A DNA stretch of 64,000 bases from JAQUBU01 sp036677685 (GCA_036677685.1 JAVBWA010000040.1:9558-73557), one strand, 5' to 3'. Shown: positions 36,041-45,509, counted from the first letter of the stretch. Translations and numbers: made by a program. Notes: generated by a model from the letters alone, not told the origin.

Positions 36041-36803
36041 TGTGTGGAAAAAAATTGCCGCCCTCTACGGTAAGGAAATGAGAGAATTGCTGCCTGAGAT
36101 GTCTGTAGTATTAGGATTGGTAATTCTAATAACCGGCATCTACTATTTAAAACCGGGTGATTATCCTGAACTGATCGTTTTGCTGTATATTATGCTGGCT
36201 GGTCTGGTCGTTTTTTTGCCGTTCATATCTTCCGGACGCCTGAGCCGGGAATGGAGCAGCAATACTATTTACTTAATGATGTCCCTGCCGGTAAAGGGAG
36301 GGATGATTCTGGGCACCAAGTTTCTGGCCCTGCTCAGTCAATATTTAATAAACAGCATAGTTCTTATACTGGCCGGTATGCTCCTGGTTTTCCCGCACTT
36401 GCGTATGCTGGATGTGGCAGAACTCAATCAGCTTAATGAGTTGCTGGCAAGTGGGATTGCACCGATGCTGCTGGCTTATCTTTTAAGTATTGCGGGTTTG
36501 AGCTACACGATTAGTTTGAGCTTTTTTAGCCAGCTGGCGGGGAAACTGGTATCGCGTTTCTCCAAAGTATTCACTGTGATTGTGTTCATAGGGACATTTT
36601 GGCTGGTTGGCCGTTTGGTAAATTTGCTTGCAACGCCGATATGGCCGAAATTAGGAATTGACTTGGCCGGGCCAATAAGAGCGGCTGAGTATATGGAAAT
36701 GTTGAACAAATTCCTGGCCTTAAACAGTTTGATATTATTGGTGGCTGCGCTGTTGTTGTTAATTCTTAGCAGTATCGTATATAATCGCCGAGTTGAACTC
36801 TAA
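36030..36803 (+). CDS. ABC-2-type transporter permease
   Basis: A 257-residue membrane protein with about six transmembrane helices, the partner of the preceding ATPase. The EWSSNTIYLMMSLPVKGGMILGTKF segment is typical of ABC-2 permeases that handle lipids, peptides or drugs. The start overlaps the ATPase gene. It ends the operon and is followed by two hairpins. Confidence 0.85.
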   Translation: MQTNVWKKIAALYGKEMRELLPEMSVVLGLVILITGIYYLKPGDYPELIVLLYIMLAGLVVFLPFISSGRLSREWSSNTIYLMMSLPVKGGMILGTKFLALLSQYLINSIVLILAGMLLVFPHLRMLDVAELNQLNELLASGIAPMLLAYLLSIAGLSYTISLSFFSQLAGKLVSRFSKVFTVIVFIGTFWLVGRLVNLLATPIWPKLGIDLAGPIRAAEYMEMLNKFLALNSLILLVAALLLLILSSIVYNRRVEL

Positions 36804-36857
36804 TTTAAAAATAGGCATTACCCCTGGCTAGATGACTGGATTTTGATTGAGAAATAT

Positions 36858-36942
36858 GATGAACAAGGGGCGGTGAAATGAGAATCGTCCCTTTGTTCAT
36901 ATTAACCCTCATGTTTCCCATGGGTTAATGAGGGTGATTAAT
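36858..36942. terminator. Two hairpins between convergent genes
   Basis: ATGAACAAGGG (from 36858) pairs with CCCTTTGTTCAT (ending 36900). A second stem pairs ATTAACCCTCAT (36901-36912) with ATGAGGGT and ATTAAT (36928-36942). They lie between the ABC operon and the convergent membrane-protein gene and probably terminate both. Confidence 0.6.
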
Positions 36943-36973
36943 AACTCACCCTTGTTAACCTTTTCATGGAATT

Positions 36974-37450
36974 CTAAAGCTTGGCTGAAATATCCTGTTC
37001 TATAACCGGTTGATTGTTGCGAACCATAAAAATAAAGATAGGCCAGAGGCATAGAATGGACAGAACCGTAAACAAAGTGGCTTGCGAAGGACTGTAGATA
37101 CTAAAAAGCCGGTAGAGGTAAAACAGGAAGAATATAAATACTGCTAAGGAAATTATCTGCCCGACTACGGGTATAAATGCAAGAATTGCGCTACCTACCA
37201 TAATTACAGGCAACATTAGGCTCAAATTGTTGATTCGAATTCCGAATATCTCCATTTCCTCGACGATCAGGCCGGCAATATAAAGGTCGGCAATGGGCAG
37301 CCACGCCAGCCATGCATTTTCAATACCTTTATGGCTGGCCATGGCCATAAACCCTATCGACTTAAAAACATATAGGACCAGACCAATCAAGAGTAGAATT
37401 AATCCCGTTCCTGCTATCAATGCCATTAAAAATGCTGCACTACTATCCAT
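36974..37450 (-). CDS. Hypothetical membrane protein (158 aa)
   Basis: About 158 residues with four or five hydrophobic helices. A central GIENAWLAWLPIADLYIAG segment resembles small membrane proteins that carry a W-x-P-I/V turn, but I do not recognise the family. I chose the ATG at 37450 behind GGGGGGTTG; an in-frame start 14 codons upstream is weaker. It has no clear partner. Confidence 0.6.
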   Translation of the reverse strand: MDSSAAFLMALIAGTGLILLLIGLVLYVFKSIGFMAMASHKGIENAWLAWLPIADLYIAGLIVEEMEIFGIRINNLSLMLPVIMVGSAILAFIPVVGQIISLAVFIFFLFYLYRLFSIYSPSQATLFTVLSILCLWPIFIFMVRNNQPVIEQDISAKL

Positions 37451-37603
37451 ATGACAACCCCCCAAAAATGTTATTAAAATACACTTAGACAAAGATTATA
37501 AATATTCCTGCCTAATTATGACAAAATATTTTGCATATTCTTTTTCTATTTAATTTAGTAAAAAATGACATAAGGTTTATTTTGCCAGGGTAAAGGTCAG
37601 CCC

Positions 37604-38602
37604 TTAAACGGTTGCCGGTACTTCTTCCGGCGGTAAAGGAGCGACGGTCAAGGTCTTATAGTCCTCGCTTCCGAGTTGGAAAACTTTCAGGGTGGCCATG
37701 GGCTCATTTTTAGCATCGCTGTAACGTGCAACAATTGATGCGGCGAAATCAAGTTCTTCCTGACCGGGCATCCCGTCCGGGCTGCGCAAAAGTGCAAGCG
37801 GTCCGGGGCGGTCAATAACCTTTAACAAATAGTCGGACTCTCCGGCTATTGCCTGCAGACGCTCATTCTCCGAATGCTTGCGTCCCACTACCAGCAGGTG
37901 ATTATTCTCCAGGATGAAGTGCCTACCCACCTTGTATACCTCAATTTCCCACGGGTCAATTTCGTTTCTTATTGCCAGCAGCGGTTTTATGCGCCGCGAA
38001 AAATTCTCATCGGTTAAGAGACAACCTCCGGCCGGGCTGGGATAGTCATGAATGCCGAACTTTTCAGCCAGTTCCATTTGCCGGCTGCGGCTGCGTCCGC
38101 TTATGTCCAGCAGCCGGTTGCGGTCAATCCATCCCTCCGTTTCGGGAATGGTTTCAGTAAGCAGACGAGCCGAAAGGGGACGGAGGGTCAAGCCTTTGCA
38201 GCCGGATAATTTGTCCACTGCGTTCAGGGCGGAACGGTTTTGGCTCATCGGCCTCTGGCCCAGTACTTCACCGGTTATCAAGAAGGAGGCGCCATGCTCC
38301 TGCATAAAAAGGCCGGCCTTTTTTAACATATAGGCATGGCAGTCTATGCAGGGATTGAGATTCTTACCATAACCATAGACCGGTTTTCTTAAAACTTCGC
38401 CTATATATTCCTTGCCAATATCTATGATAAACAAATCAATGCCTAACTGCTCAGCAGCCTTGTAATTAGCCGCATTGGCGCCAAAGAAAGGGCTGGTAAA
38501 ATTTAAACCCAGGACTTCGATCCCCTGTTCCTTAACAAGACAAACGGCTAGTTGAGAATCGAGTCCACCGGAAAAAAGACTAACTGCTTTCACTATCTTC
38601 AC
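37604..38602 (-). CDS. PP-loop ATPase, MnmA/ThiI-type sulfurtransferase
   Basis: A 332-residue protein with the PP-loop SGGLDS (residues 11-16) near the N-terminus, NPCIDCH (Cys 85 and 88) and AGGCLL (Cys 194). Such Cys arrangements support adenylation and sulfur transfer to tRNA, or iron-sulfur-dependent thiolation. The C-terminal part (about 210-332) is an accessory domain. The exact substrate is unclear; it is neither canonical MnmA nor ThiI. It overlaps the DUF523 gene by 23 bases, so the two are co-expressed. Confidence 0.75.
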   Translation of the reverse strand: MKIVKAVSLFSGGLDSQLAVCLVKEQGIEVLGLNFTSPFFGANAANYKAAEQLGIDLFIIDIGKEYIGEVLRKPVYGYGKNLNPCIDCHAYMLKKAGLFMQEHGASFLITGEVLGQRPMSQNRSALNAVDKLSGCKGLTLRPLSARLLTETIPETEGWIDRNRLLDISGRSRSRQMELAEKFGIHDYPSPAGGCLLTDENFSRRIKPLLAIRNEIDPWEIEVYKVGRHFILENNHLLVVGRKHSENERLQAIAGESDYLLKVIDRPGPLALLRSPDGMPGQEELDFAASIVARYSDAKNEPMATLKVFQLGSEDYKTLTVAPLPPEEVPATV

Positions 38603-39089
38603 ACTCTCCCATATTCTTAATTATTTCCTCGGGCAAAATGGTCCTCAAGAAATCTTCATCATTCATTACCTTAATACCATATTTTTTCAACAATGCAGTA
38701 GTTACGCCATCACCTGCACGAAGAATTCCTTTAAAAGTTCCGTCATAAATTTGCCCTACTCCGCAGGAAGGACTGCGGCTTTTTAAAATTACCATATCGG
38801 CATTGGCTTCTTGGGCCGTTTGCAAAGTTTTTTGCGCTCCGGTCAGAAAATGCTGACTCAGATCAATTCCTTCATTATTAATCACCCGGGCTTTGGAATC
38901 AAGTACATCATTCCCGGAACCGCCTATTATTTCACTGGGGCAGCGGGGAATTGGCAAACCGGCCAGCAATTCAGGGCAAACGGGAATCAAGATCTTTTCT
39001 TCCATAAGTTTTCGAAAATAGGGATTTAGATTATTACCCCCGTTGTATTTGCAATTTAAACCGCAAAGACATGCGCTTGCCAGAAGCAT
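38580..39089 (-). CDS. DUF523 family protein (TudS-like desulfidase)
   Basis: A 169-residue DUF523 protein. The N-terminal cysteines are in ACLCGLNC (7, 9 and 13), followed by CPE (38), RCP (50) and SPSCG (109). A DUF523 member, TudS, is a 2-thiouracil desulfurase that uses a [4Fe-4S] cluster; whether this protein does the same is inferred. The start follows GGAGGGAT. It precedes and overlaps the PP-loop gene, which suggests related sulfur chemistry. Confidence 0.85.
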   Translation of the reverse strand: MLLASACLCGLNCKYNGGNNLNPYFRKLMEEKILIPVCPELLAGLPIPRCPSEIIGGSGNDVLDSKARVINNEGIDLSQHFLTGAQKTLQTAQEANADMVILKSRSPSCGVGQIYDGTFKGILRAGDGVTTALLKKYGIKVMNDEDFLRTILPEEIIKNMGECEDSESS

Positions 39090-39242
39090 CGATATCCCTC
39101 CTGCAATAGAAGTTTACCCTTGGCGCAAAAAACCTAAGCGTTTGCTTTCTTAATAATTTTGCATATATAGTATTTGGAATTAGCAAAGCTTTAGATACTT
39201 TCATATTATATGATACAAAAACAAAGTAATGGAGACAAAAAT

Positions 39243-40595
39243 ATGCAAAACTATAGAATGCTCAGTGTTAAGTTCGCGTCCCGACAGCCTGAGGATATTC
39301 TGAGCGTCAGCCAGGATGTGGCTGATTACTTTAAAATTATCGAAGGTCAAAGCTTTAAGCTGAATGTCGGAAGATTGGGCAAGACGCTAAATGTCACTAT
39401 TGATAAGAGCCACAAAAACCATAACTTGATTTGTTTAAACCCTCAAACAGCCCGGGCATTATACTTGCAGAACGGGAGAAAATACGGATACCGCGGAAAT
39501 AAGGAGCAAATCTTTATTGGACCGGTAGTGGGGATAATGCTCGAAGAATCAGGACAAAAGAACAAACCATATGCGGGGCAGAGCTTTTTTATCAAGCAGC
39601 TTTTAATCAGCGGCCGGGCTTTTGGAGAATTATGTTTTGCTTTTAGTCCATATCGAATTAATTGGAACAGTAAAACCGTCCAGGGATATTCCTACGGAGA
39701 AAGTGGATGGACCAGAGCCACTTTCCCGATACCGGATGTAGTATATCCGCGTGGCAAGGGGTATTCCTCAATCAAGATGGGGATAAGAAAAAGATTGGAA
39801 GCCATGGGAGTAGCATTTTTCAACCCTGCCTTGATTGGCAAGTGGCAGACCCATCGTATTCTTACCCAGAATCCAGAACTTTTAGGCTATATCCCGGAAA
39901 CCAGGCTTGTCAAAGATTTTGGGCAGGTAGACCGTATGATAAAAAAATACCAGACGGTCTACTTAAAGCCGGTAACTGGTTCCCAGGGCAAAAACATAGT
40001 CAGGGTTAGAAAAAATAGAAGTGATTCAAGTTACCAGTATCAATATCAAATGAACAATCAGTCTTACCGGGGAAGCGCCCCAAATCTTGCCCAATTGCGA
40101 AGCTGTTTGCGCCCGGTGATGGGAAACAGAACCTATATAATTCAAAAACAAATCAATCTTCTGCAGTCTGAAGGCAATCTGGTTGATGTTCGTATATTAG
40201 CACAGAAAGATGATACGGGCAGTTGGGGAGTAACCGGTATGGCATGCCGGGTAGGCAGAAAAGGGTCAATAACCAGCAACATATCAGCCGGCGGCAGTGG
40301 GAAGCATTTGGAAACGGTGCTCAAAAGCAAGTTTAGCAATCAGGAGCAAAGGACGCAGATACAAGAAGAATTGCAGTATCTGGCTATAGAAGCCGCTAAA
40401 ACCCTGGAGGCTTCTATTGGACCATCAGGAGAGATGGGAATCGACATCGGGATAGATAAAAATGGACACATATGGTTTATTGAAGCCAATCTCAGGCCGG
40501 CCCGACAGGTCTTTTCCTTAATCGGGGAAAAACAAACCCGTAAGCGTTCAGTCGAAAATCCCATGTTATACTCCCGGTACCTGGCGGGATTTTAA
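39243..40595 (+). CDS. YheC/YheD-family ATP-grasp protein, copy 1
   Basis: About 450 residues. An N-terminal domain (about 1-95) precedes a YheC/D region (GPVVGIMLEES onward) and an ATP-grasp fold with YLKPVTGSQGKNIV and the metal motif in GEMGIDIGIDKNGHIWFIEAN. YheC and YheD are spore-coat-associated in Bacillus; ATP-grasp enzymes usually form C-N bonds using ATP. I chose the ATG at 39243 behind AATGGAG. A CATATTATA sequence at 39202-39210 recalls a sporulation -10 box. It is paired with a second copy 21 bases away. Confidence 0.85.
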   Translation: MQNYRMLSVKFASRQPEDILSVSQDVADYFKIIEGQSFKLNVGRLGKTLNVTIDKSHKNHNLICLNPQTARALYLQNGRKYGYRGNKEQIFIGPVVGIMLEESGQKNKPYAGQSFFIKQLLISGRAFGELCFAFSPYRINWNSKTVQGYSYGESGWTRATFPIPDVVYPRGKGYSSIKMGIRKRLEAMGVAFFNPALIGKWQTHRILTQNPELLGYIPETRLVKDFGQVDRMIKKYQTVYLKPVTGSQGKNIVRVRKNRSDSSYQYQYQMNNQSYRGSAPNLAQLRSCLRPVMGNRTYIIQKQINLLQSEGNLVDVRILAQKDDTGSWGVTGMACRVGRKGSITSNISAGGSGKHLETVLKSKFSNQEQRTQIQEELQYLAIEAAKTLEASIGPSGEMGIDIGIDKNGHIWFIEANLRPARQVFSLIGEKQTRKRSVENPMLYSRYLAGF

Positions 40596-40616
40596 TTAAA
40601 AGTGAGGTAGCATAAA

Positions 40617-41954
40617 ATGAAAGTTGCCGGAAGCATATCCATTTCCAAGATTATGGCCAACCGTCTGGGTTTGCCGGCCCAAGACGAGATCAGGGTGCGG
40701 GTTGGAAGCAGAATAGTCCGCAGCAAGCTTTTGATACAAAAACTTGAGGGTCGTTCCTTCATGCTATCACCTGTTTTAGCTCATGAGCTCCTGATAAAAC
40801 AACGCCGGCGCTTAAAACTGCGTTATGACCAGGAATCCAATATGATACACCTGGGTCCTACCATTGGTATAATATCAAGCTTTTTGCCGAACGCGGGGGA
40901 ACACGATCCGACCAGTATGCAGGCTGAACTGATCTACCTCAGTAATATTAGTAAGAAACTACCGGGACAAGTATATATTTTTACCCCCGGTTCTATCAAC
41001 TGGTCCAGCCAAACGGTTCGGGGTTATGTTTTCCGGCAGCTCAGCAGCGAACGGGGATTTTGGGTACCGCAATTATATCCGCTTCCGGATGTGGTATATG
41101 ACCGTATACCCAGCCGCAGCCTCGAAGCCAAAAATATCATTAAAAATACCAAGCTCAGATTATTCAAGGTGCCTTATTTAAAATATTTCAACCCATCTTT
41201 TCTGAATAAATGGAAAGTTTATGAACTTTTGATTACCGACCCCCAGCTTTATCCCTATATACCTGAAACCCGGCATCTGACTCCTTCCAACCTGGAAGTG
41301 ATGCTTCAAAAATATGAGATTCTTTATCTAAAACCTGCCAATGGCAGTCTGGGGAAAGGGATTATCAAAGTGCGCCGCGATGAAAGGGGCCTTCTGCATT
41401 TAGTCGCTCACCGCAGGGGCCGGCACCGGAGCCAGGCCAATAATGCTGCCGACCTGTGGAAAAAGACCAGGGTTTTTCGAGGAGATCGGGATTATATAGT
41501 ACAGCAAGGCATAAAAATGGCCACCCATCAGGGTTCACCTTTTGATATACGAATTATTTTTCAAAAAAATAACAAAGGCGAATGGCAGGTAGGTAAAAAA
41601 TTTGTACGGGTGGCAGCCAAAGGCAGCAGTGTAGCCAATTTGAGCAGCGGCGGAAGAGTTGAAACCACTAAAAAGATATTTAAAATTCTATATAAATCTC
41701 AGTCTCTAATAGAAGAAAAACATCAGCAGATAAAAAACCTTTGCAAGAATATTGCCGATACCCTGGAGCAAAACAGCCAGGCCAATTATGGTGAACTCGG
41801 GATAGATATAGGTATAGATCAAAATGGATTTCCCTGGTTGATTGAAGTCAATTCCAAACCTCGAAAAACCACGGAAAGCGAACACTCCCAGGCTATTGCC
41901 CGCAATACCTTTAAAAGACCCCTGGAGTACGCAGCCTATTTAGCTGGCTTTTAA
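40617..41954 (+). CDS. YheC/YheD-family ATP-grasp protein, copy 2
   Basis: A 445-residue paralogue of the preceding gene with the same two-part layout. It has YLKPANGSLGKGIIKV and, near the C-terminus, GELGIDIGIDQNGFPWLIEVNSKPR. The KVAGSISISKIMANRLGLP opening is a separate small domain. Both copies keep the glycine-rich loop and the E-x-N metal motif, so both could be active. The ATG follows AGTGAGGTAGC. It is probably co-transcribed with copy 1 and ends before the htrA promoter. Confidence 0.85.
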   Translation: MKVAGSISISKIMANRLGLPAQDEIRVRVGSRIVRSKLLIQKLEGRSFMLSPVLAHELLIKQRRRLKLRYDQESNMIHLGPTIGIISSFLPNAGEHDPTSMQAELIYLSNISKKLPGQVYIFTPGSINWSSQTVRGYVFRQLSSERGFWVPQLYPLPDVVYDRIPSRSLEAKNIIKNTKLRLFKVPYLKYFNPSFLNKWKVYELLITDPQLYPYIPETRHLTPSNLEVMLQKYEILYLKPANGSLGKGIIKVRRDERGLLHLVAHRRGRHRSQANNAADLWKKTRVFRGDRDYIVQQGIKMATHQGSPFDIRIIFQKNNKGEWQVGKKFVRVAAKGSSVANLSSGGRVETTKKIFKILYKSQSLIEEKHQQIKNLCKNIADTLEQNSQANYGELGIDIGIDQNGFPWLIEVNSKPRKTTESEHSQAIARNTFKRPLEYAAYLAGF

Positions 41955-42031
41955 AATGAGGGCAGTTTAGGAAAGTCTTTTTTGAGCTTGAAATTTGCTT
42001 CCAATTCCTTATCAAATTATTGTCTCATCAA

Positions 42032-42060
42032 TTGGACAGCACTAATATTTGTTATATAAT
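42032..42060 (+). promoter_or_regulatory. htrA promoter
   Basis: TTGGAC (42032-42037) and TATAAT (42055-42060) are separated by 17 bases, 44 bases before the htrA start. Confidence 0.75.
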
Positions 42061-42103
42061 ATATGCAGGTTATTTTAACGGGAAGGGAGAAGTGGAGGCT
42101 AAG

Positions 42104-43240
42104 ATGGGAAAATCAAAAGGTTTTAAAATTGCGTTAATAATGATGTTAGCATTGGTTCTTGGCGGGTCGTTCCTGGTTTTTTGCAACTATTTTCCGGTTG
42201 TTGACTCCGAAAAACAGGTTCAGGCAACCACTACGCCGGTTAATAGCCAGGTTTTGATCGGACCTGCCAATATTGCGGATATGGTTGAAAAAGCGAGTCC
42301 GGCTGTAGTAAATATTGAGACTACAATTGCAAGCAGTTATAGAAATAACGAACTTTTAAACGACCCTTTTTTCAGACAGTTTTTTGGTGACAATTTACCC
42401 GTACCCAAACAGAATATTCAACAGGGGATAGGAACTGGATTTATCATCAGCGAGTCCGGCTATGTGGTGACCAACCAGCATGTTATTAACGATGCCACTT
42501 CAATTACAGTCAACCTGAGCGGGAATAAGAAATACCCGGCTAAAGTAGTGGGACAAGATTATGAAATGGATCTGGCAGTTTTGAAGATAGATGCCGGAGA
42601 AAAGCTTTCTACTTTAAGCATGGGAAATTCCGATCAAATGCGGGTTGGAGATTGGGTGGTAGCCATTGGTAATCCCTATGGCCTGGATCATACGGTTACG
42701 GCTGGAGTGGTAAGTGCCAAAGGCCGGCCTTTGAAAATCGAAGATCGCCCTTATAGAAACCTGATTCAGACTGATGCGGCCATCAACCCTGGAAACAGCG
42801 GCGGTCCTCTGCTGAACACCAGGGGGGAAGTAATCGGTATAAATACTGCAGTTGACGCCCAAGCTCAGGGTATTGGTTTTGCCATATCCATAAACACCGC
42901 TAAAGAGGTCTTGAATGATCTTATTGATAAAGGCAAGATAGTAAGACCCTACATCGGTGTCTGGCTGCAGCCGGTGGATAAGGATATAGCCAATTACCTG
43001 GGAATAGCTGAACAGGGAATGGTGGTAGCCAATGTTGTTCAGGGAAGCCCTGCTGAAAAAGCCGGTCTTCGCAAATATGATGTAATTTTAAGTATTGACA
43101 AGAAAAACTTTAATGATAATGACACCCTGCAGGAAATACTGAAATCAAAACGGGTTGGAGATAAAGCAACCTTGCAAGTTATCCGGAATTCCAAGACTAT
43201 ATCAGTAGATATTAATCTGGCCGAAAAACCCTCCAATTAG
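42104..43240 (+). CDS. HtrA/DegP-like serine protease
   Basis: A membrane-anchored protease of about 378 residues for protein quality control outside the membrane. It has one N-terminal helix, then a trypsin-like domain with the triad in VVTNQHVI, MDLAVLKI and GNSGGPLL, and a C-terminal PDZ domain (about 285-370). I chose the ATG at 42104 with GTGGAGG upstream; a start 28 codons earlier would overlap the promoter region. A terminator follows. Confidence 0.92.
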   Translation: MGKSKGFKIALIMMLALVLGGSFLVFCNYFPVVDSEKQVQATTTPVNSQVLIGPANIADMVEKASPAVVNIETTIASSYRNNELLNDPFFRQFFGDNLPVPKQNIQQGIGTGFIISESGYVVTNQHVINDATSITVNLSGNKKYPAKVVGQDYEMDLAVLKIDAGEKLSTLSMGNSDQMRVGDWVVAIGNPYGLDHTVTAGVVSAKGRPLKIEDRPYRNLIQTDAAINPGNSGGPLLNTRGEVIGINTAVDAQAQGIGFAISINTAKEVLNDLIDKGKIVRPYIGVWLQPVDKDIANYLGIAEQGMVVANVVQGSPAEKAGLRKYDVILSIDKKNFNDNDTLQEILKSKRVGDKATLQVIRNSKTISVDINLAEKPSN

Positions 43241-43287
43241 AGATCAACTAACAGATATAGAAAACGAAGTTTCCACAGAAAACGCCT

Positions 43288-43315
43288 GAAAACTCGGCGC
43301 AAGCCGAGTTTTCTG
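43288..43315 (+). terminator. htrA terminator
   Basis: GAAAACTCGGC and GCCGAGTTTTC pair perfectly around a GCAA tetraloop, 48 bases after the htrA stop. Confidence 0.8.
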
Positions 43316-43349
43316 ATTCTCCGGGAATTATGTGACAGGAGGTTCGTTA

Positions 43350-44444
43350 ATGGGAAAGATAAGTCAAATCGGAATTTTAACTGGCGGGGGTGATTGCCCG
43401 GGTCTCAATGCTGTTATCCGGGCTATTGCCAAAACTGCCATCATCAAATATGGACTTGAAGTAATCGGCTTTATTGACGGCTTTAAGGGTTTGGTGGAAA
43501 ATCGCTATATTCAGCTTGATTTGCGAACTGTTTCGGGAATCAGCCATACCGGGGGAACCGTACTGGGTACCAGTAATCGTGATAATCCCTTCAAATACTT
43601 TATGGTTAGTGAAGGCAATGTTCATCACAGTGACGAGTCGGATCGGGCTGTCAGCAATATGCAGCATTTGGGGCTGGACGGGCTGATTGTAATCGGGGGC
43701 GATGGCAGCCTGAATATTGCCAGCCAGTTTCAAGCCAAAGGTGTAAATGTGGTGGGTGTTCCCAAAACCATTGACAATGACCTTATGGGTACCGATGTAA
43801 CCTTTGGTTTTAATACGGCGGTAAACACTGCCTCCGAAGCCTTGGATCGACTCCATACCACGGCTGAATCGCATCACCGGGTTATGGTTCTGGAAGTAAT
43901 GGGCCGCTATTCCGGCTGGATAGCCCTGCATGCCGGCATTTCAGGTGGTGCCGATGTCATATTGATTCCTGAAATACCTTATCGGATCGATGCGGTTATC
44001 ACAAAAATATCAGAGCGCTATCGTCAAGGCAAGAACTTCAGTATAATAGTGGTGGCAGAAGGAGCCATGCCCGAACATGGTGAAATCGTGATCAGAAATC
44101 TCGTCTCAACCAGTCATGACCCAATTAGATTGGGGGGCATTGGGCAGAAGGTTGCGGAAGATATCGGAGAACAGCTAAAGAATATAGAAATCAGGGTCAC
44201 TGTTCTCGGACACTTGCAGCGCGGCGGGTCCCCGATCCCCTATGACCGGATTCTGTCCACCCGTTATGGAGTTGCGGCGGTAGAAGCATTTATGGCTGAA
44301 AAATACGGATCCATGGTCAGTTTGCAAGGCCGGGATATTACTACCGTACCCATCAGTGAAGCCATTAAAGAGATAAGAAAAGTTGAACCCGAGAGCGATT
44401 TGGTTAAAGCCGCTCGATCTGTAGGGATTAATTTTGGGGACTAG
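43350..44444 (+). CDS. pfkA: 6-phosphofructokinase
   Basis: A 364-residue phosphofructokinase. The active-site segments are GGGDCPGLNAVIR, IGGDGSLNIA, PKTIDNDLMGTD, MGRYSGW and GHLQRGGSP. GGDGS (rather than GGDD) favours ATP, while the Lys in PKTIDND is the residue usually seen in pyrophosphate-dependent or mixed-group enzymes. The phosphate donor is therefore uncertain. I chose the ATG at 43350 with ACAGGAGGTTC upstream. Confidence 0.9.
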   Translation: MGKISQIGILTGGGDCPGLNAVIRAIAKTAIIKYGLEVIGFIDGFKGLVENRYIQLDLRTVSGISHTGGTVLGTSNRDNPFKYFMVSEGNVHHSDESDRAVSNMQHLGLDGLIVIGGDGSLNIASQFQAKGVNVVGVPKTIDNDLMGTDVTFGFNTAVNTASEALDRLHTTAESHHRVMVLEVMGRYSGWIALHAGISGGADVILIPEIPYRIDAVITKISERYRQGKNFSIIVVAEGAMPEHGEIVIRNLVSTSHDPIRLGGIGQKVAEDIGEQLKNIEIRVTVLGHLQRGGSPIPYDRILSTRYGVAAVEAFMAEKYGSMVSLQGRDITTVPISEAIKEIRKVEPESDLVKAARSVGINFGD

Positions 44445-44485
44445 AAATCGGGAATTAACTCTGAAGGCAGAGAGGAGTGATGGGT

Positions 44486-45352
44486 TTGCAAATCAAAAAA
44501 GTTGCCGTACTGGGCGCCGGAATTATGGGAGCAGGAATTGCTCAGGTGCTGGCTCTGGGGGGCTATAAGGTCATTTTACGCGACCTGCAGATGGCCCTGG
44601 TAAAAGACGGTTTGCATACTATAGATCAGAATCTTAATAAGATGCTTGAAAAAGGGATGATTGACGAACAAGAAAAAAGCGAAGCCCTTGACTTGATTCA
44701 TGGGGCAACTGATCTGGCGGAATTGCGCGATGTTGATTTGGTAATCGAAGCTGTAGTTGAGAATATGGCGGTAAAGAAACAGATATTTGCCGAGATGGAT
44801 CATTTATGTCCTGAACATACCATTTTGGCTAGCAATACCTCATCTTTATCCATTACCGAAATTGCCTCGGCTACTCGCAGGCCGGAAAAAATTCTGGGCA
44901 TGCACTTCTTCAATCCGGTTGCCAACATGCAATTGGTGGAAATAGTTAGGGGACTGGATACTGAACAGGCCAGCGTGGATGTGGCAAGTCAGTTGGTAGA
45001 ACAGATTGGCAAACATCCTATACTGGTCAAAAGGGAAAGCCCCGGGTTTATCGTTAACCGGATAATGGCAGCAAGTATCAATGAAGCTATATTTATATAT
45101 GGTGAAGACCTGGCCTCCAAAGAAGATATAGACACGGCTATGAAACTTGGCGCAGGCATGCCTTCCGGTCCTTTGGAAGCAGCTGATTTTATCGGGCTGG
45201 ATGTTTTATACGCGCTGATGCTGGTATTCTATGAGGAATTTAGGGATCCTAAGTACAGACCTCATTACATATTGTCTACTATGATCAGAGCCGGCTACTG
45301 GGGACAAAAAAGCGGCCGGGGCTTTTATAAATACAACGAGTCGAAAGTCTGA
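44486..45352 (+). CDS. hbd: 3-hydroxybutyryl-CoA dehydrogenase
   Basis: About 288 residues, NAD(P)-dependent, interconverting acetoacetyl-CoA and 3-hydroxybutyryl-CoA. It has GAGIMGAGIAQVLALGG (Rossmann), IEAVVENMAVK, NTSSLSITEIA, the catalytic HFFNPV and the ESPGFIVNRI segment. In a butyrate-type anaerobe it serves beta-oxidation or butyrate synthesis. I prefer the TTG at 44486, with AGAGGAG eight bases upstream; GTG at 44477 and ATG at 44480 are too close to that site. The last codons and stop come from repeat copy 3. Confidence 0.9.
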   Translation: MQIKKVAVLGAGIMGAGIAQVLALGGYKVILRDLQMALVKDGLHTIDQNLNKMLEKGMIDEQEKSEALDLIHGATDLAELRDVDLVIEAVVENMAVKKQIFAEMDHLCPEHTILASNTSSLSITEIASATRRPEKILGMHFFNPVANMQLVEIVRGLDTEQASVDVASQLVEQIGKHPILVKRESPGFIVNRIMAASINEAIFIYGEDLASKEDIDTAMKLGAGMPSGPLEAADFIGLDVLYALMLVFYEEFRDPKYRPHYILSTMIRAGYWGQKSGRGFYKYNESKV

Positions 45353-45466
45353 AAGAATTATTAATTTCGTTTTGTGCTTTAGTGAAGCGAGAGAAATGAT
45401 TATAAATATGTTCTTCACCTCGTTTGAGCGGTGTGTTGAAACTGCTCCGCAGTTTCTTCCGATGCT
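45333..45466 (+). repeat. Dispersed hairpin repeat, copy 3
   Basis: It starts CAACGAGTCGAAAGTCTGA inside hbd, where it encodes the last residues and the stop, then shares GTGAAGCGAGAG and AAATGATTATAAATAT-type sequence with copy 1. It continues CACCTCGTTTGAGCGGTG and the perfect hairpin GAAACTGCTCCGCAGTTTC and ends CGATGCTTA, 43 bases before the next gene's start. Confidence 0.8.
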
Positions 45467-45509
45467 TATACCACGAGTGATGAATGAACTAAGAGGGGGA
45501 GTTATTAAT

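Noticed and set aside
45372..45509. N-terminal extension of the PH-domain gene
   Set aside because: It is read through repeat copy 3; the ATG at 45510 has a strong ribosome-binding site.
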